This document shows positions 16,618 through 26,389 of a stretch of DNA of 64,000 nt, in pieces; position 1 is the stretch's first letter; every line of letters begins with the position of its first letter. Source of the stretch: SIG603 sp964370635 (GTDB lineage Bacteria; Bacillota; Clostridia; Oscillospirales; Acutalibacteraceae). The stretch covers positions 124,001 through 188,000 of the forward strand of contig CAYJJU010000001.1 in the NCBI GenBank assembly GCA_964370635.1, written 5' to 3'. The notes beneath the pieces are model-generated. The model was given only the letters and a program-made list of their open reading frames with translations, searched no databases and was not told the origin of the DNA. A program made the translations under genes and the position numbers.

Positions 16618-17409
16618 TTAATAAATTATTGCCGTACCGTTAATATTTTGTTTTGGTGCTACAAAAAGACTGTAATCCACATCTTTTGTATAGCCTTGTA
16701 AACTCATACTACATACTGAGGTTTCTTGTGCGAGCTGTGGAGTATTGTTCTCTCCACTTAAATGTGCGAGCAAGAATTTTTTTGTGCTGTTTTTATGTAA
16801 TTTGGGCAAAAACTCGGCGCAGGCTCTGTTTGATAAATGCCCTATATCCGACAGTATTCTCTTTTTAAGCATAAAGGGGTATTTCCCTACCTTTAGCATA
16901 TTTTCATCGTGGTTTGACTCTATGACGGCAAGGTGACTTCCATACATGTTCTCTTCAATTTCAGGGGTAATTGTGCCGAAGTCGGTTGCAAAGCATAAGT
17001 ACTTTCCATCGTCTGATTTAATCTTAAATCCTATGCTCTCGTTACAGTCGTGCAAGGTCCTAAAGTGCCTTATATTCATGTCGGCAATCTGCAAATCTTG
17101 CTCTATTTCATGTATTTTAAATGTTCCGTTTGCAATATTTGCGCTTTCAAGGGCCAGTATTGTCCCCCTAGATGCAAAAACAGGTATCTGGTACTTGCTT
17201 GCAAACACCCTAAGTCCGCTCACATGGTCGCTGTGCTCATGTGTAATTAATATTCCCTTTACAGCAAGTGGGTCTATTTGGCAATTTAAAAGTGCAAGGC
17301 CTAACTGCTTTGCAGATTTTCCTGCATCTATAAGTATGCCCTGCTCCTGTCTTCCAAGAAAATAGCTGTTTCCACTGCTTCCGCTAAATAGCGGATATAT
17401 TTTTGCCAT
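16618..17409 (-). CDS. WalJ/YycJ-like metallo-beta-lactamase fold hydrolase
   Basis: Metallo-beta-lactamase fold protein of the YycJ/WalJ group, thought to be a DNA exonuclease linked to cell wall and DNA damage responses. Metal-binding motif ITHEHSDHVSGL is intact, with the later ligands in FATDFGTITPE, SNHDENML and LLAHLSGENN. 263 aa matches the group. No WalK/WalR genes are next to it here, unlike the usual Firmicutes setting. It precedes rlmH, another frequent neighbour. Confidence 0.88.
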   Translation of the reverse strand: MAKIYPLFSGSSGNSYFLGRQEQGILIDAGKSAKQLGLALLNCQIDPLAVKGILITHEHSDHVSGLRVFASKYQIPVFASRGTILALESANIANGTFKIHEIEQDLQIADMNIRHFRTLHDCNESIGFKIKSDDGKYLCFATDFGTITPEIEENMYGSHLAVIESNHDENMLKVGKYPFMLKKRILSDIGHLSNRACAEFLPKLHKNSTKKFLLAHLSGENNTPQLAQETSVCSMSLQGYTKDVDYSLFVAPKQNINGTAIIY

Positions 17410-17445
17410 AACTAATTATACTCATTTCTAAATAAAAATTAAAAT

Positions 17446-17468
17446 AGGCGACCTATAATCGGTCGCCT
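17446..17468 (-). terminator. Intrinsic terminator after murA
   Basis: Minus strand: AGGCGACC-GATTATA-GGTCGCCT stem followed by an interrupted T-rich run (ATTTTAATTTTTATTT), directly after the murA stop. Confidence 0.8.
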
Positions 17469-17473
17469 GCTTT

Positions 17474-18760
17474 TTACACTATATCGGCAACACTGTAGTC
17501 AGGCTTACTCTGACAGTAAATGTCCGCACCCAAACCTACAAATTTTTCGACTACATCTTCATAGCCTCTTTGTATATGCCTAATATCTTCAACTTTTGTT
17601 TCGCCGTCGGCAATAAGACCTGCAATAATCATCGCAACGCCTGCCCTGAGGTCTGTCGCCTTTACAGGTGAGCCTTTTAGCTGTTTAATTCCTTCAATAA
17701 TCGCAAGTCTACCGTTAACAGTTACTTGAGCGCCCATTCTCTTAAGCTCTTCAATATATCTGTAACGATTTTCCCAAACGCTCTCGTTTAGTATGCTCGT
17801 TCCGTTTGCTATGCTTAAAAGCACGGCAATTTGAGGTTGCATGTCTGTCGGAAAGCCCGGATGCGGTAAAGTTTTTACATTGCACTTCTTAAGTGGTCCT
17901 GTCCTTTGAACCCTTACGGCGTCATCATACTCTGTTATGATTGCCCCAATTTCTATAAGCTTTGCCGAAATTGACTCAAGGTGCTTAGGTGTTACATTTT
18001 TTATAAGCACGTTTCCACCCGTAGCGGCGGCGGCTACCATGTAAGTTCCCGCTTCAATTTGGTCGGGAATAATTGCGTACGACACGCCTTTTAAGGTTTT
18101 AACGCCTCTGATTTTTATTATATCGGTGCCTGCACCGCTTATGTTTGCGCCCATCATGTTTAAGAAGTTTGCAATATCAACCACATGAGGTTCTCTTGCG
18201 GCATTTTCTATAACTGTCAAGCCCTCGGCCTTTACAGATGCCAAAATTATATTCATGGTTGCGCCTACAGACACAACGTCCATAAATATATTCGCACCCT
18301 TTAGTTTTTGCGCCTTAACTTCTATCATGCCGTTTCCGCTTATATCGCAGCTACAACCTAGAGCCTCAAATCCTTTAAGATGTTGGTCTATAGGACGAAC
18401 TCCGAAATCGCAACCGCCAGGCAGTGACACTTTTGCACTGCTATATCTTCCAAGTAATGCTCCTATAAAATAATACGAGCCTCTTATATGCCCTGAAATT
18501 TCATAAGGAACAACATTGGTGTCTATTCCTCTAGGGTCTATGTCTATGGTATTTTTATCAACATACTTTACAGTAGCTCCCATTTCTGAAAGAATTCTGC
18601 AAGTAACTTTTACATCTGATATATTTGGAATATTTTCAAGCCTGCATGGCCCGTCTGATAAAATAACTGCCGGTAAAATGGCAACCGCTGCATTTTTAGC
18701 TCCGCTAATGTTGACTTCTCCCTTTAATACAGCTCCGCCTTTAACGATAAATTTATCCAA
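17474..18760 (-). CDS. murA: UDP-N-acetylglucosamine 1-carboxyvinyltransferase
   Basis: Catalyses the first committed step of peptidoglycan synthesis, transfer of enolpyruvate from PEP to UDP-GlcNAc in the cytosol. The N-terminal KGGAVLKGEVNISGAKNAA and the active-site Cys117 in LPGGCDFGVRPID (the fosfomycin-reactive Cys) are present. PHPGFPTDMQPQ and TDLRAGVAMIIAGLIA complete the family pattern. 428 aa is normal. It is a single gene with a terminator after it; about 150 AT-rich bases separate it from plsY and show nothing further. Confidence 0.97.
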   Translation of the reverse strand: MDKFIVKGGAVLKGEVNISGAKNAAVAILPAVILSDGPCRLENIPNISDVKVTCRILSEMGATVKYVDKNTIDIDPRGIDTNVVPYEISGHIRGSYYFIGALLGRYSSAKVSLPGGCDFGVRPIDQHLKGFEALGCSCDISGNGMIEVKAQKLKGANIFMDVVSVGATMNIILASVKAEGLTVIENAAREPHVVDIANFLNMMGANISGAGTDIIKIRGVKTLKGVSYAIIPDQIEAGTYMVAAAATGGNVLIKNVTPKHLESISAKLIEIGAIITEYDDAVRVQRTGPLKKCNVKTLPHPGFPTDMQPQIAVLLSIANGTSILNESVWENRYRYIEELKRMGAQVTVNGRLAIIEGIKQLKGSPVKATDLRAGVAMIIAGLIADGETKVEDIRHIQRGYEDVVEKFVGLGADIYCQSKPDYSVADIV

Positions 18761-18909
18761 AACTTCACTTCCTAACTTTTAAACCACTTAATATATTTAA
18801 AACATTATAATCTTATTATTATTATTAACGTACTATATAATAATACACAATGATAAAATTGTCAATACAAAAATAGTACAAAAAAATATTATGTAAATTA
18901 TTAATCCTG

Positions 18910-19638
18910 TTAATCCTGCTTGGCTTTAGAGAAAGAAATTGGCTTTTCTGTGCCATTTTTAAGCCTTATTATGTTTTGTTTATGTTTAACAATTATGACA
19001 ACCGATATTAATGCCGAAATTATCGTAATCGATAGCACATAATAAATAGAAACGCCGTTTTGTACGCCTAGCGGACTGCTTTCACAGTCAAAAAAGAAGG
19101 TGATTAAAAATGTTAATATAGGATATAGTCCTATAGAGGTGATGGAAGCAAGAGAAACTATTTTCTTTAAAAACATCATAATCAAGAAAACAGAGAAGGC
19201 AATTACAAATACTCGCCAGTCCACAAGGGCTATAAGCGCAGCACTTGTAACTATTCCTTTTCCGCCTTTAAACTTATAATAAATTGGATACATATGCCCT
19301 ATCATGCAAAAAAGTCCTGCCGCATAGGCGCCAAACTGTGAAATTTCAGGCATAAGACCCGCCTGCTCTACAACATAGCCTATGATTATTCTACCCAGAA
19401 TTACGGATAATGCACATTTTAAAAAATCAAAAATAAATGTAAGTGCCGAGGCGGTTTTTCCCACTGTTCTTAAAACATTAGTCGCTCCCGCATTTCCGCT
19501 TCCATGGTCTCTAATATCGCCCATTTTATAGAGTTTTGTGATAATAATTGACGAGCTTATGCTTCCTAAAAGATAAGATATTAAAAGCACTGCCGCACCC
19601 GCAAGCACCCACGTTAAAATTTCATTCGAAAAAAGCAA
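18910..19638 (-). CDS. plsY: Glycerol-3-phosphate acyltransferase PlsY
   Basis: Integral membrane enzyme that transfers an acyl group from acyl-phosphate to glycerol-3-phosphate, starting phospholipid synthesis. Several hydrophobic helices surround the family motifs: YLLGSISSSIIITK, the glycine-rich RDHGSGNAGATNVLRT, GHMYPIYYKFKGGKGIVTS, and a late KHKQNIIRLKNGTE. 242 aa, slightly longer than the usual 200-220 because of a longer C-terminal half. It lies 15 nt after der, an order common in Firmicutes. Confidence 0.96.
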   Translation of the reverse strand: MLFSNEILTWVLAGAAVLLISYLLGSISSSIIITKLYKMGDIRDHGSGNAGATNVLRTVGKTASALTFIFDFLKCALSVILGRIIIGYVVEQAGLMPEISQFGAYAAGLFCMIGHMYPIYYKFKGGKGIVTSAALIALVDWRVFVIAFSVFLIMMFLKKIVSLASITSIGLYPILTFLITFFFDCESSPLGVQNGVSIYYVLSITIISALISVVIIVKHKQNIIRLKNGTEKPISFSKAKQD

Positions 19639-19653
19639 ATTGACAACCCCTTT

Positions 19654-20985
19654 TTAAAAATCATTCTTTTCAGAGCGCTCTCTGATTATTAAATTCACCG
19701 GTGTTCCCTCAAGTCCAAAGACGTCTCTTATTCTATTTATAAGGTATCTTTGATACGAAAAGTGGAATAAATCTTTTGAATTGACAAAGCAGACGAAGGT
19801 AGGCGGCTTTGTGGAGGCTTGGGTCATGTAGTAAATTTTGAGCCTCTTGCCCTTGTCCGTTGGAGGTTGAACCCTCGCTGTAGCCTGTGCTAAAATATCG
19901 TTTAACACGCCTGTTGTAATGCGCATTGCATTGTTGTTTGCAACCACCTTGATAAGTTCAAACAGTTTATCAAGCCTTTGCCCTGTTTGAGCCGAAATGA
20001 ATATAATAGGTGCATAAGACATAAATCCAAAATCATGCTCTAGTCCTTTTTTATACTCCTGCATGGTTTTTTCGTCTTTTTCAATTGCATCCCATTTATT
20101 TACGGCAATTATACAACCCTTACCGGCTTCATGTGCAATTCCTGCAACTTTTGAGTCCTGCTCTGTAAAGCCTTCTTGGGCGTCTATCATAATAACACAA
20201 ACATCGGCCCTTTCGACCGCCATTTGCGCCCTTATATTTGAGTATCTCTCAATATTATCATCAACCTTGCTTTTTCTTCTAAGGCCTGCGGTGTCTATGA
20301 ATGTAAATTCGCCATGCTTATTTTCAATTAACATGTCGACCGCATCTCTTGTAGTTCCTGCAATGTTTGAGACTATACATCTGTTTTCGCCCGACACTTT
20401 ATTTACAAGCGAAGACTTTCCAACATTCGGTTTACCTATAATTGCAACCTTGATGTTTTCATTGTCCTCATCTTCTTCTATTTCTTTTGGGAAATAGCTT
20501 ATAACTTCATCGAGCAAGTCTCCCGTGCCGTGTCCATGAACCGACGACACCGCATAGGGCTCTCCCAGTGCGAGATTATAAAACTCATAGTACTCCGGAG
20601 GTGGGTCACCTACCCTGTCGCATTTGTTTACAACTAAAATTACCGGCACCTTGCTTCTTACAAGCATTGAGGCAATTTCTTCATCGGTAGACACCATTCC
20701 CGTCCTTACATCAGTCACAAAAAGTATTACATCGGCAGAATCTATCGCAAGTTGCGCCTGCACCCTCATTTGTGACAAAATTACATCCTTAGACAAAGGC
20801 TCTATTCCGCCCGTGTCAATTAGGGTAAACTTATTATTTAGCCATTCGCAGTCTGCAAAAATTCTATCTCTCGTAACACCCGGAGTGTCCTCTACTATAG
20901 AAATTCTTTGCCCTACTAGCTTATTAAACAGCGTCGATTTGCCGACATTTGGTCGACCAACTACCGCAACTATAGGTTTTGACAT
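19654..20985 (-). CDS. der: Ribosome biogenesis GTPase Der (EngA)
   Basis: Tandem-GTPase that helps assemble the 50S subunit. G domain 1: GRPNVGKSTLFNKL, DTPGVTRDR, DTGG, NKCD. G domain 2: GKPNVGKSSLVNKV, GTTRDAVD, DTAGLRRKSKVDD, NKWD. The C-terminal KH-like domain begins after about residue 355 and contains YYMTQASTKPPTFVCFVNS. 443 aa is typical. It is 13 nt downstream of the DUF512 gene and 15 nt upstream of plsY, so the three form one unit. Confidence 0.97.
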   Translation of the reverse strand: MSKPIVAVVGRPNVGKSTLFNKLVGQRISIVEDTPGVTRDRIFADCEWLNNKFTLIDTGGIEPLSKDVILSQMRVQAQLAIDSADVILFVTDVRTGMVSTDEEIASMLVRSKVPVILVVNKCDRVGDPPPEYYEFYNLALGEPYAVSSVHGHGTGDLLDEVISYFPKEIEEDEDNENIKVAIIGKPNVGKSSLVNKVSGENRCIVSNIAGTTRDAVDMLIENKHGEFTFIDTAGLRRKSKVDDNIERYSNIRAQMAVERADVCVIMIDAQEGFTEQDSKVAGIAHEAGKGCIIAVNKWDAIEKDEKTMQEYKKGLEHDFGFMSYAPIIFISAQTGQRLDKLFELIKVVANNNAMRITTGVLNDILAQATARVQPPTDKGKRLKIYYMTQASTKPPTFVCFVNSKDLFHFSYQRYLINRIRDVFGLEGTPVNLIIRERSEKNDF

Positions 20986-20998
20986 AATTTCACATCCT

Positions 20999-22318
20999 TT
21001 ATTTATTAAGTACGGCCCTTAGCAAATCCTCGCCCAGTGGCCCTATTTTTCTAATTTTTATATTAAGCTTTTCCGACAGCTCTTCTAAACTCATGCCGTC
21101 TAAAAAAACATCTTCATCAGACTTTAACATCACATCGGGAATTAACAACTCGTCATACAGTTTAACATTTTTTAAAGCATTATATATGTCAATTCCTGTC
21201 AGCAGTCCGGTAACATCTACACAACCGCCAAAAAACTCATTTTTTATCCCATGAAGTTCTATACTTAAATTGTCACATTTTTCACGCACTTTGTCAAGAA
21301 GCTTATCAATAAATTTGTAAGCCGCCATTCCCGTAACACTGCTTATTTTTCGTGTTTCTTTATAGTTTTTAAAAAAACCATCTTCTTCGCACTCTTGCAG
21401 TGCGTACAAAAATTCTTCTTCCAAGTTTCTCATCATGCCCACACCGTTTTCTATTTGGGCAAAATCTTCATAAAAATCATAATTTGGAAGCTCTCTTTTT
21501 GCTATAAGATAAAATTCATCAGACGGATAAACCGACCTTTGTCCACATGTATCTTTAATTTCATCTCCAAAGCCTTCAATAATGTCTATAACCTCTCCCG
21601 CTTCTTCTTTTGTAAAAGCGCGCAGATTATAAAGGCCTTCTCTGTATTTTGTAAGCCCCACAGGGACACAGGCAAGACTTTGCATGCTATCGCCTAGTTT
21701 AAAAAGCTCTTCTAAGGTAAATTTTAATTCTTCTCCATCATTAAGTGTTGGACATAGCACCAACTGGCAATTAAGCTTTATCCCTGCGTCTGAGAGCATT
21801 TTTATGTATTTTATGCTGTCGCCTGCAAACTTATTTTGCATCATCTCACACCGAAGTTTAGGGTTCATTGTATGCACAGAAATATTTATAGGACTTATTT
21901 TCATCTTAATTATTCTGTCAATTTCCTTTTGTCCTATGTTTGTAAGCGTTATATAATTTCCAAAAAGAAACGATAATCTGTCGTCGTCATCTTTAAAATA
22001 AAGGCTCTCCCTCATTCCTTTAGGAAGCTGGTCTATAAAACAAAACACGCATTTATTTTTGCAAGAGCGCTTTTCGTCCATTAAATAACTTTTAAACTCA
22101 AGCCCTAGCGAGGCGTAAACGGATTTTTTCACCTTTACTTCATATGTCTTTTTATAAGGGTTTGAAAGTTTTAAGGATAGCAGGGTGTCGGTTTCAAAAA
22201 ATCTAAAATCCAGTATATCGTTTATCTCATTTTCATTAATGCTAATAAGGGTATCACCGTCTGAAATACCCAATTTTTTCGCTATACTATTTTCTGAAAC
22301 TTTAGCAATCTTGACCAT
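20999..22318 (-). CDS. DUF512 radical-SAM/PDZ protein
   Basis: A PDZ-like N-terminal domain (KVSENSIAKKLGISDGDTLISINENEI, residues about 1-60) precedes a radical-SAM region with the cluster motif CKNKCVFCFIDQLPKGMRE and then the DUF512 domain. This architecture is conserved next to der in many Clostridia. The reaction is unknown. It is the first gene of a unit with der and plsY, and the rpmF terminator stands just upstream. 439 aa is normal for the family. Confidence 0.9.
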   Translation of the reverse strand: MVKIAKVSENSIAKKLGISDGDTLISINENEINDILDFRFFETDTLLSLKLSNPYKKTYEVKVKKSVYASLGLEFKSYLMDEKRSCKNKCVFCFIDQLPKGMRESLYFKDDDDRLSFLFGNYITLTNIGQKEIDRIIKMKISPINISVHTMNPKLRCEMMQNKFAGDSIKYIKMLSDAGIKLNCQLVLCPTLNDGEELKFTLEELFKLGDSMQSLACVPVGLTKYREGLYNLRAFTKEEAGEVIDIIEGFGDEIKDTCGQRSVYPSDEFYLIAKRELPNYDFYEDFAQIENGVGMMRNLEEEFLYALQECEEDGFFKNYKETRKISSVTGMAAYKFIDKLLDKVREKCDNLSIELHGIKNEFFGGCVDVTGLLTGIDIYNALKNVKLYDELLIPDVMLKSDEDVFLDGMSLEELSEKLNIKIRKIGPLGEDLLRAVLNK

Positions 22319-22342
22319 GTCAATTTATCTCCTTAAAACAAA

Positions 22343-22369
22343 ATAGAGAAGAGGAAACCCCTTCTCTAT
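22343..22369 (-). terminator. Intrinsic terminator after rpmF
   Basis: Minus strand: ATAGAGAAG and CTTCTCTAT arms with a 9-nt loop, followed by TTTGTTTTAAGG; lies 15 nt past the rpmF stop. Confidence 0.8.
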
Positions 22370-22383
22370 CCGGCTAAACAAAA

Positions 22384-22566
22384 TTATGCTTCTTTGCTTA
22401 CAACTTGTCTTCCATTGTAATAACCACAAGCGCCACATACTCTATGAGGTGTCTTGTAATCTCCACATTGTGAGCATTTCATAAGGGCAGGCGCGCTAAT
22501 TTTCCAAACATTGGAACGTCTTTTGTTTTGTCTTGCGCTGGATACTTTCGCCTTTGGTACAGCCAT
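22384..22566 (-). CDS. rpmF: 50S ribosomal protein L32 (zinc form)
   Basis: Large-subunit ribosomal protein. N-terminus MAVPKAKVSSARQNKRRSN and the zinc ligands C31, C34, C44 and C47 (MKCSQCGDYKTPHRVCGACGYY) are as expected; 60 aa is normal. It follows the DUF177 gene by 29 nt, the classic yceD-rpmF pair, and has AGGAGG upstream of its ATG. Confidence 0.97.
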   Translation of the reverse strand: MAVPKAKVSSARQNKRRSNVWKISAPALMKCSQCGDYKTPHRVCGACGYYNGRQVVSKEA

Positions 22567-22595
22567 GGCTTAGCACCTCCTCTTTCTATTATAAT

Positions 22596-23090
22596 TCATT
22601 GTATCAGGCTTTTAAGAACCTCTAAACGAGGGTCGGTCTGATTTTTGTTGCAATTACAGCTTTCGCTGTTAAGATTTGCTCCACAAGTAGAGCAAAGTCC
22701 TTTACAATCTTCTTTACAGATATATTTAGTCGGCAATTCAAGTATGATGTCAGAATATAAAAGTTCATCTAAATTCATATCTTTTTCATCTACCTGAATG
22801 TACGTAAGATCGTCGTCTTCGTTTAAATCTAAAACCAAGGTGTGAGATACTCTAGTTTTACATTTTTGCAAAGTGTCTTCCATACATCTGTTGCACGGCA
22901 TACTAAAATCATATGAAAGCTCTATTTCCAGCAAAGCTGAGCTATGCCCTGATGTAAGCTTTCCTTTAGCGAAAATCGGTGAGACAAAAGGATAATATCC
23001 ATCAATCTCTACTTCTTTCAAACTAAAGCTGTAGTCTATATTAAGCGGCGCCTCGGCACCAGAAATATATTTTTTAAAATTAATAAACAT
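22596..23090 (-). CDS. DUF177 (YceD) family protein
   Basis: YceD/DUF177 protein; in bacteria and plants the family is linked to 23S rRNA or 50S subunit accumulation. The DUF177 landmarks are the CNRCMEDTLQKC motif near the middle and the C-terminal cysteine cluster CKEDCKGLCSTCGANLN with ESCNC. 164 aa is typical. It forms an operon with rpmF. GAGGT stands just before the ATG at 23090. Confidence 0.92.
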   Translation of the reverse strand: MFINFKKYISGAEAPLNIDYSFSLKEVEIDGYYPFVSPIFAKGKLTSGHSSALLEIELSYDFSMPCNRCMEDTLQKCKTRVSHTLVLDLNEDDDLTYIQVDEKDMNLDELLYSDIILELPTKYICKEDCKGLCSTCGANLNSESCNCNKNQTDPRLEVLKSLIQ

Positions 23091-23203
23091 AAGTTTACCT
23101 CATACCGTACTGAAATATTATAATGATTTTCTCTTAATTTGTCAAGTTAAATATTTCTCATTTTACTACAAAATAAAATTTATTACCTTATAATTCCAAA
23201 TGC

Positions 23204-23237
23204 GTAAAAAAATGAGCTTTACCGCCCATTTTTTTAC
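23204..23237 (-). terminator. Hairpin terminator after the P-loop gene
   Basis: GTAAAAAAATG and CATTTTTTTAC arms around a 12-nt loop; the T run is inside the stem, so it could work in either direction between the P-loop gene and DUF177. Confidence 0.6.
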
Positions 23238-23255
23238 ACTTATTAAAGCTTGATA

Positions 23256-23669
23256 TTATTTAAGAATTTTGTCTGCAATAGATGCAGGTATCTCAGTTTC
23301 ATCTGCTGAAACCGATAATACTATTTTAATATTTGCAGTGTTTTCAAGCGCTTCAACTTTTAACACGAAAGACTCAAGAGCCTCCATGTCACTTCCTATA
23401 ACTTTTAAAGTTGAGTCTAAAAGGATGTCTGTGATATCATAGTTTTCTGCACAAATTCCGCTTATAAATCCATATAGAGCATCAGCGCCCTTTATTTTAT
23501 AAGCATCAAGGTCGATAAGCCTTGCCTCATGAGATATATCATATGTAAGTTTTAAGCCTTTCTCGATTACAACCACATTGCCCTTTGAAGTTTCTAGTGC
23601 TGTATTTGCGCATGAAATAAGTCTTTTTGTTTTGCCTGATCCTTTTTTACCAACAAGTAAATTAATCAT
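23256..23669 (-). CDS. Small P-loop protein of unknown function
   Basis: 137-aa protein that begins MINLLVGKKGSGKTKRL, a Walker A motif at the very N-terminus, followed by alternating strand-helix segments. A Walker B-like ITDILLDSTL lies near the middle and the end is IVLSVSADETEIPASIADKIL. No partner domain is visible. I use the ATG at 23669 since AGGAGG lies 8 nt upstream; a longer frame to 23708 has no ribosome site. It stands 53 nt after pgi and may be cotranscribed with it. Function unknown; nucleotide binding is inferred from the P-loop. Confidence 0.75.
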   Translation of the reverse strand: MINLLVGKKGSGKTKRLISCANTALETSKGNVVVIEKGLKLTYDISHEARLIDLDAYKIKGADALYGFISGICAENYDITDILLDSTLKVIGSDMEALESFVLKVEALENTANIKIVLSVSADETEIPASIADKILK

Positions 23670-23722
23670 TATTTGTTCCTCCTGTATATTTAATTTCCGT
23701 GCACGCACGGTTTTTGCTAAAA

Positions 23723-25063
23723 TTATTTTGAAAGTCTAGCCTCAAGCACAGCTTTCTCGTCCTCATAGCCCGGTTTGCCTAAAAGAGCAAACATGTTTTT
23801 CTTGTAACTTTCAACTCCGGGTTGGTCAAATGGATTTACTCCAAGCATATATCCTGATATCGCACAAGCTTTTTCAAAGAAATATACAAGTTGTCCGTAA
23901 GTTTCCTCTGAAAAGTCTTTTGCCTTAATGACGATGTTTGGAACTCCTCCGTCGTTATGTGCTAAAAGAGTGCCTTCAAATGCTTTTTCATTTACATATG
24001 CCATTGTTTTGCCTTCAAGGAAATTTAGTCCGTCCACGTCTGTGGGGTCATTGCCTATTACAATTTCATGCTTTGGTGTTTCAAATAGCATTACAGTCTC
24101 AAATATAAAACGTCTGCCGTCTTGAATGTATTGACCCATGGAGTGTAAATCTGTCGAGAATACAACCGATGCAGGGAATAAACCTTTTTGGTCCTTGCCC
24201 TCACTCTCGCCGTAAAGTTGTTTCCACCATTCATTCATCATTGTGTAGCATGGCTCATAACTTACCATAAGCTCTGTAGTCTTGCCTTTATTGTATAGTA
24301 TGTTTCTTATTGCCGCATATTTATAGCAGTCGTTTTCGTTTAAGCAAGGATTACTATAAAGCTCTTGGCCCTTCTTAGCACCTGCCATAATTTTGTCGAT
24401 ATCCGCACCGCTTACAGCTATTGGTAAAAGTCCTACGGCTGTCAAAACAGAAAATCTTCCGCCTACATCGTCGGGCACTACAAAGCTTTCATAACCTTCT
24501 TTATCGGCCAGCTGTTTAAGCGTGCCTCTTGCCTTGTCTGTAGTGCAGTAAATTCTATTTTTAGCTTCCTCTTTACCGTACTTTTTCTCTAAAATTTCAC
24601 GGAAAACTCTAAAAGCTATTGCAGGCTCTGTAGTTGTTCCTGATTTTGAAATCATGTTAATAGAAATATCTCTGCCTTCACAAAGCGCCACAAGCTCTGC
24701 TAGTGCTGAGGAGCTTATGCTGTTTCCTGTGTAGTAAATGTCAGGTGTGTCTTTTTTCATTGCATTGTAGTTTTCTGATTTTAAGAAATCCACCGCAGCC
24801 CTTGCACCTAAGTAAGAGCCGCCTATGCCTATTACTATAAACACTTCTGAATTTTCTTTAATTCTTTTTGCGGCCGCCTTAATTCTTGCAAATTCTTCTT
24901 TGTCATAATCTGTTGGAAGTGTTGTCCAACCTAAAAAATCATTGCCGGGGCCTTTTTTTGAATTTAATAGCTCATGAGCATTTCTGACTTGCGTCGCAAT
25001 AGAGCTGTATTCATCTTCTCTGATAAAGCTTTTCAAATAGCTACTTTCTAATTTTAATGACAT
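23723..25063 (-). CDS. pgi: Glucose-6-phosphate isomerase
   Basis: Interconverts glucose-6-phosphate and fructose-6-phosphate. Family signatures include VIGIGGSYLGARAAVDFL, MISKSGTTTEPAIAFRVFR, DDVGGRFSVLTAVGLLPIA, MGQYIQDG and the C-terminal FDQPGVESYKKNMF. 446 aa is the short Firmicutes form. It is not grouped with the other glycolytic genes of this window (pgk-tpiA-gpmI at 37-41 kb). AAAGGATGGTATATT precedes the ATG. Confidence 0.97.
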   Translation of the reverse strand: MSLKLESSYLKSFIREDEYSSIATQVRNAHELLNSKKGPGNDFLGWTTLPTDYDKEEFARIKAAAKRIKENSEVFIVIGIGGSYLGARAAVDFLKSENYNAMKKDTPDIYYTGNSISSSALAELVALCEGRDISINMISKSGTTTEPAIAFRVFREILEKKYGKEEAKNRIYCTTDKARGTLKQLADKEGYESFVVPDDVGGRFSVLTAVGLLPIAVSGADIDKIMAGAKKGQELYSNPCLNENDCYKYAAIRNILYNKGKTTELMVSYEPCYTMMNEWWKQLYGESEGKDQKGLFPASVVFSTDLHSMGQYIQDGRRFIFETVMLFETPKHEIVIGNDPTDVDGLNFLEGKTMAYVNEKAFEGTLLAHNDGGVPNIVIKAKDFSEETYGQLVYFFEKACAISGYMLGVNPFDQPGVESYKKNMFALLGKPGYEDEKAVLEARLSK

Positions 25064-25233
25064 AATATACCATCCTTTTGTTGCATTTAAAATTGAATAA
25101 ATTACTTTATGTTCCTATTTTACAATAAAGTTTTAAAATTTGCAAGTGGAATAATATAATTTACTTTTAGTTAATATGTATATTGATTAAAAATGTACAA
25201 ACCCTTTTTATCCAGACCGTAAGACAATGCAGT

Positions 25234-25266
25234 GAGAGGACCGCAACAAAACGTCGCAGTCCTCTC
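25234..25266. terminator. Strong hairpin after the 25273 membrane gene
   Basis: GAGAGGACCGCAAC and GTCGCAGTCCTCTC arms (14 bp with wobbles and mismatch) just after the stop. No T run follows, so it may act as an mRNA 3' structure rather than a classic terminator. Confidence 0.5.
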
Positions 25267-25272
25267 ATTATA

Positions 25273-26172
25273 CTAAAATTCAGATTTTGAAACCGGTGGA
25301 TTTTTAAACCTTTTTCCTCTATATGGCATTCCAAATTCCGTGATATCACGAAGCTCACTATACGAAAACAGCATGAAAGTTGGAACTTGTAAAAATGCAG
25401 CCGTCATTATGATTTGAAGGTCTATCGGAATACAAGTAGAATAATTTACATTTAAAAAATATAATACCAAATTAGATATGCAGTATGCAAAACCTATACA
25501 AATGGCAACGGATGAAAATATTTTCACTTTATTTTGGCAGGCCCTGCCCTTAACTATGTCTGACACATATGCCGCCTTGTTTATTTGGAACAATAAAATC
25601 GAGCAAGCACTGAGCAGAATATAGGCGTTCTCAACAGGGAAAATCGACACCGAATATTTAATAAAAATAAACGAAACAAACATTAATCCCCATAAGGATG
25701 GAATTAGCTCAAGCAGTTGATATTTAGTAAAAACATTGTCTTTGCCTAAAAAATACATTATGGCACAAAACACGCTGTAAAGCGCAAAAACTGCCGTTGC
25801 AATCACAAAGGGAACTCTCAAATCGGGTAAATCATTCACAACGACAGAGCTGTTTAAGCAGTCTGCCACATAGGAATTATACATAAGCCACGAACCCGCT
25901 CCAAGGCTTACTGCGCTTATAAAATAAGATATGGCAAGCGGAATATTCTTGCCCTGTTTATATGCCGAAATTTGTATTTTTTGCCTTACTGCAACAACCG
26001 TTCTAACTATCAAAACCACTACGCATAGGAGTAATCCTATCAGGGATAAAAACTCAAAATTTGTAAAAAAACCGACATTTCTGTCGAAAAAAAACAAGAA
26101 ATCAGCCACTCTAAGCCCTGCAACAAGGACTGCGGCTATGCAGGCAGTAACGCCCGCTGTACGTATATTCAT
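25273..26172 (-). CDS. Multi-pass membrane protein of unknown function
   Basis: 299-aa protein with about seven or eight hydrophobic segments (for example VTACIAAVLVAGLRVADFLFF, FLSLIGLLLCVVVLIVRTVV, FVIATAVFALYSVFCAIMYF, LWGLMFVSFIFIKYSV, SVAICIGFAYCISNLVLYF). No known motif is seen. The C-terminal tail is short and cytoplasmic-looking (GMPYRGKRFKNPPV). The start at 26172 follows GAGAGGG at 8 nt; the longer frame to 26217 lacks a site. It is divergent from the 26453 membrane-peptidase-like gene. Confidence 0.7.
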   Translation of the reverse strand: MNIRTAGVTACIAAVLVAGLRVADFLFFFDRNVGFFTNFEFLSLIGLLLCVVVLIVRTVVAVRQKIQISAYKQGKNIPLAISYFISAVSLGAGSWLMYNSYVADCLNSSVVVNDLPDLRVPFVIATAVFALYSVFCAIMYFLGKDNVFTKYQLLELIPSLWGLMFVSFIFIKYSVSIFPVENAYILLSACSILLFQINKAAYVSDIVKGRACQNKVKIFSSVAICIGFAYCISNLVLYFLNVNYSTCIPIDLQIIMTAAFLQVPTFMLFSYSELRDITEFGMPYRGKRFKNPPVSKSEF

Positions 26173-26389
26173 GGGAAAATCCCTCTCTTTATATAGTAAA
26201 AATTTATACTGTAACACAAGATAAATTGTAAAAATTTAAATAATCAAATTAAATATGTTCTAATGATAACACAAAAAGCAATTTAAATAAATAGGAAATT
26301 CTCAATTTAGTCGAAAAAAAATCTGTGATAATAAAGCTTTTTTTAGTAAAAATCACAAAAAATTTAAATTAGAAAAGCGTGTGATTTTA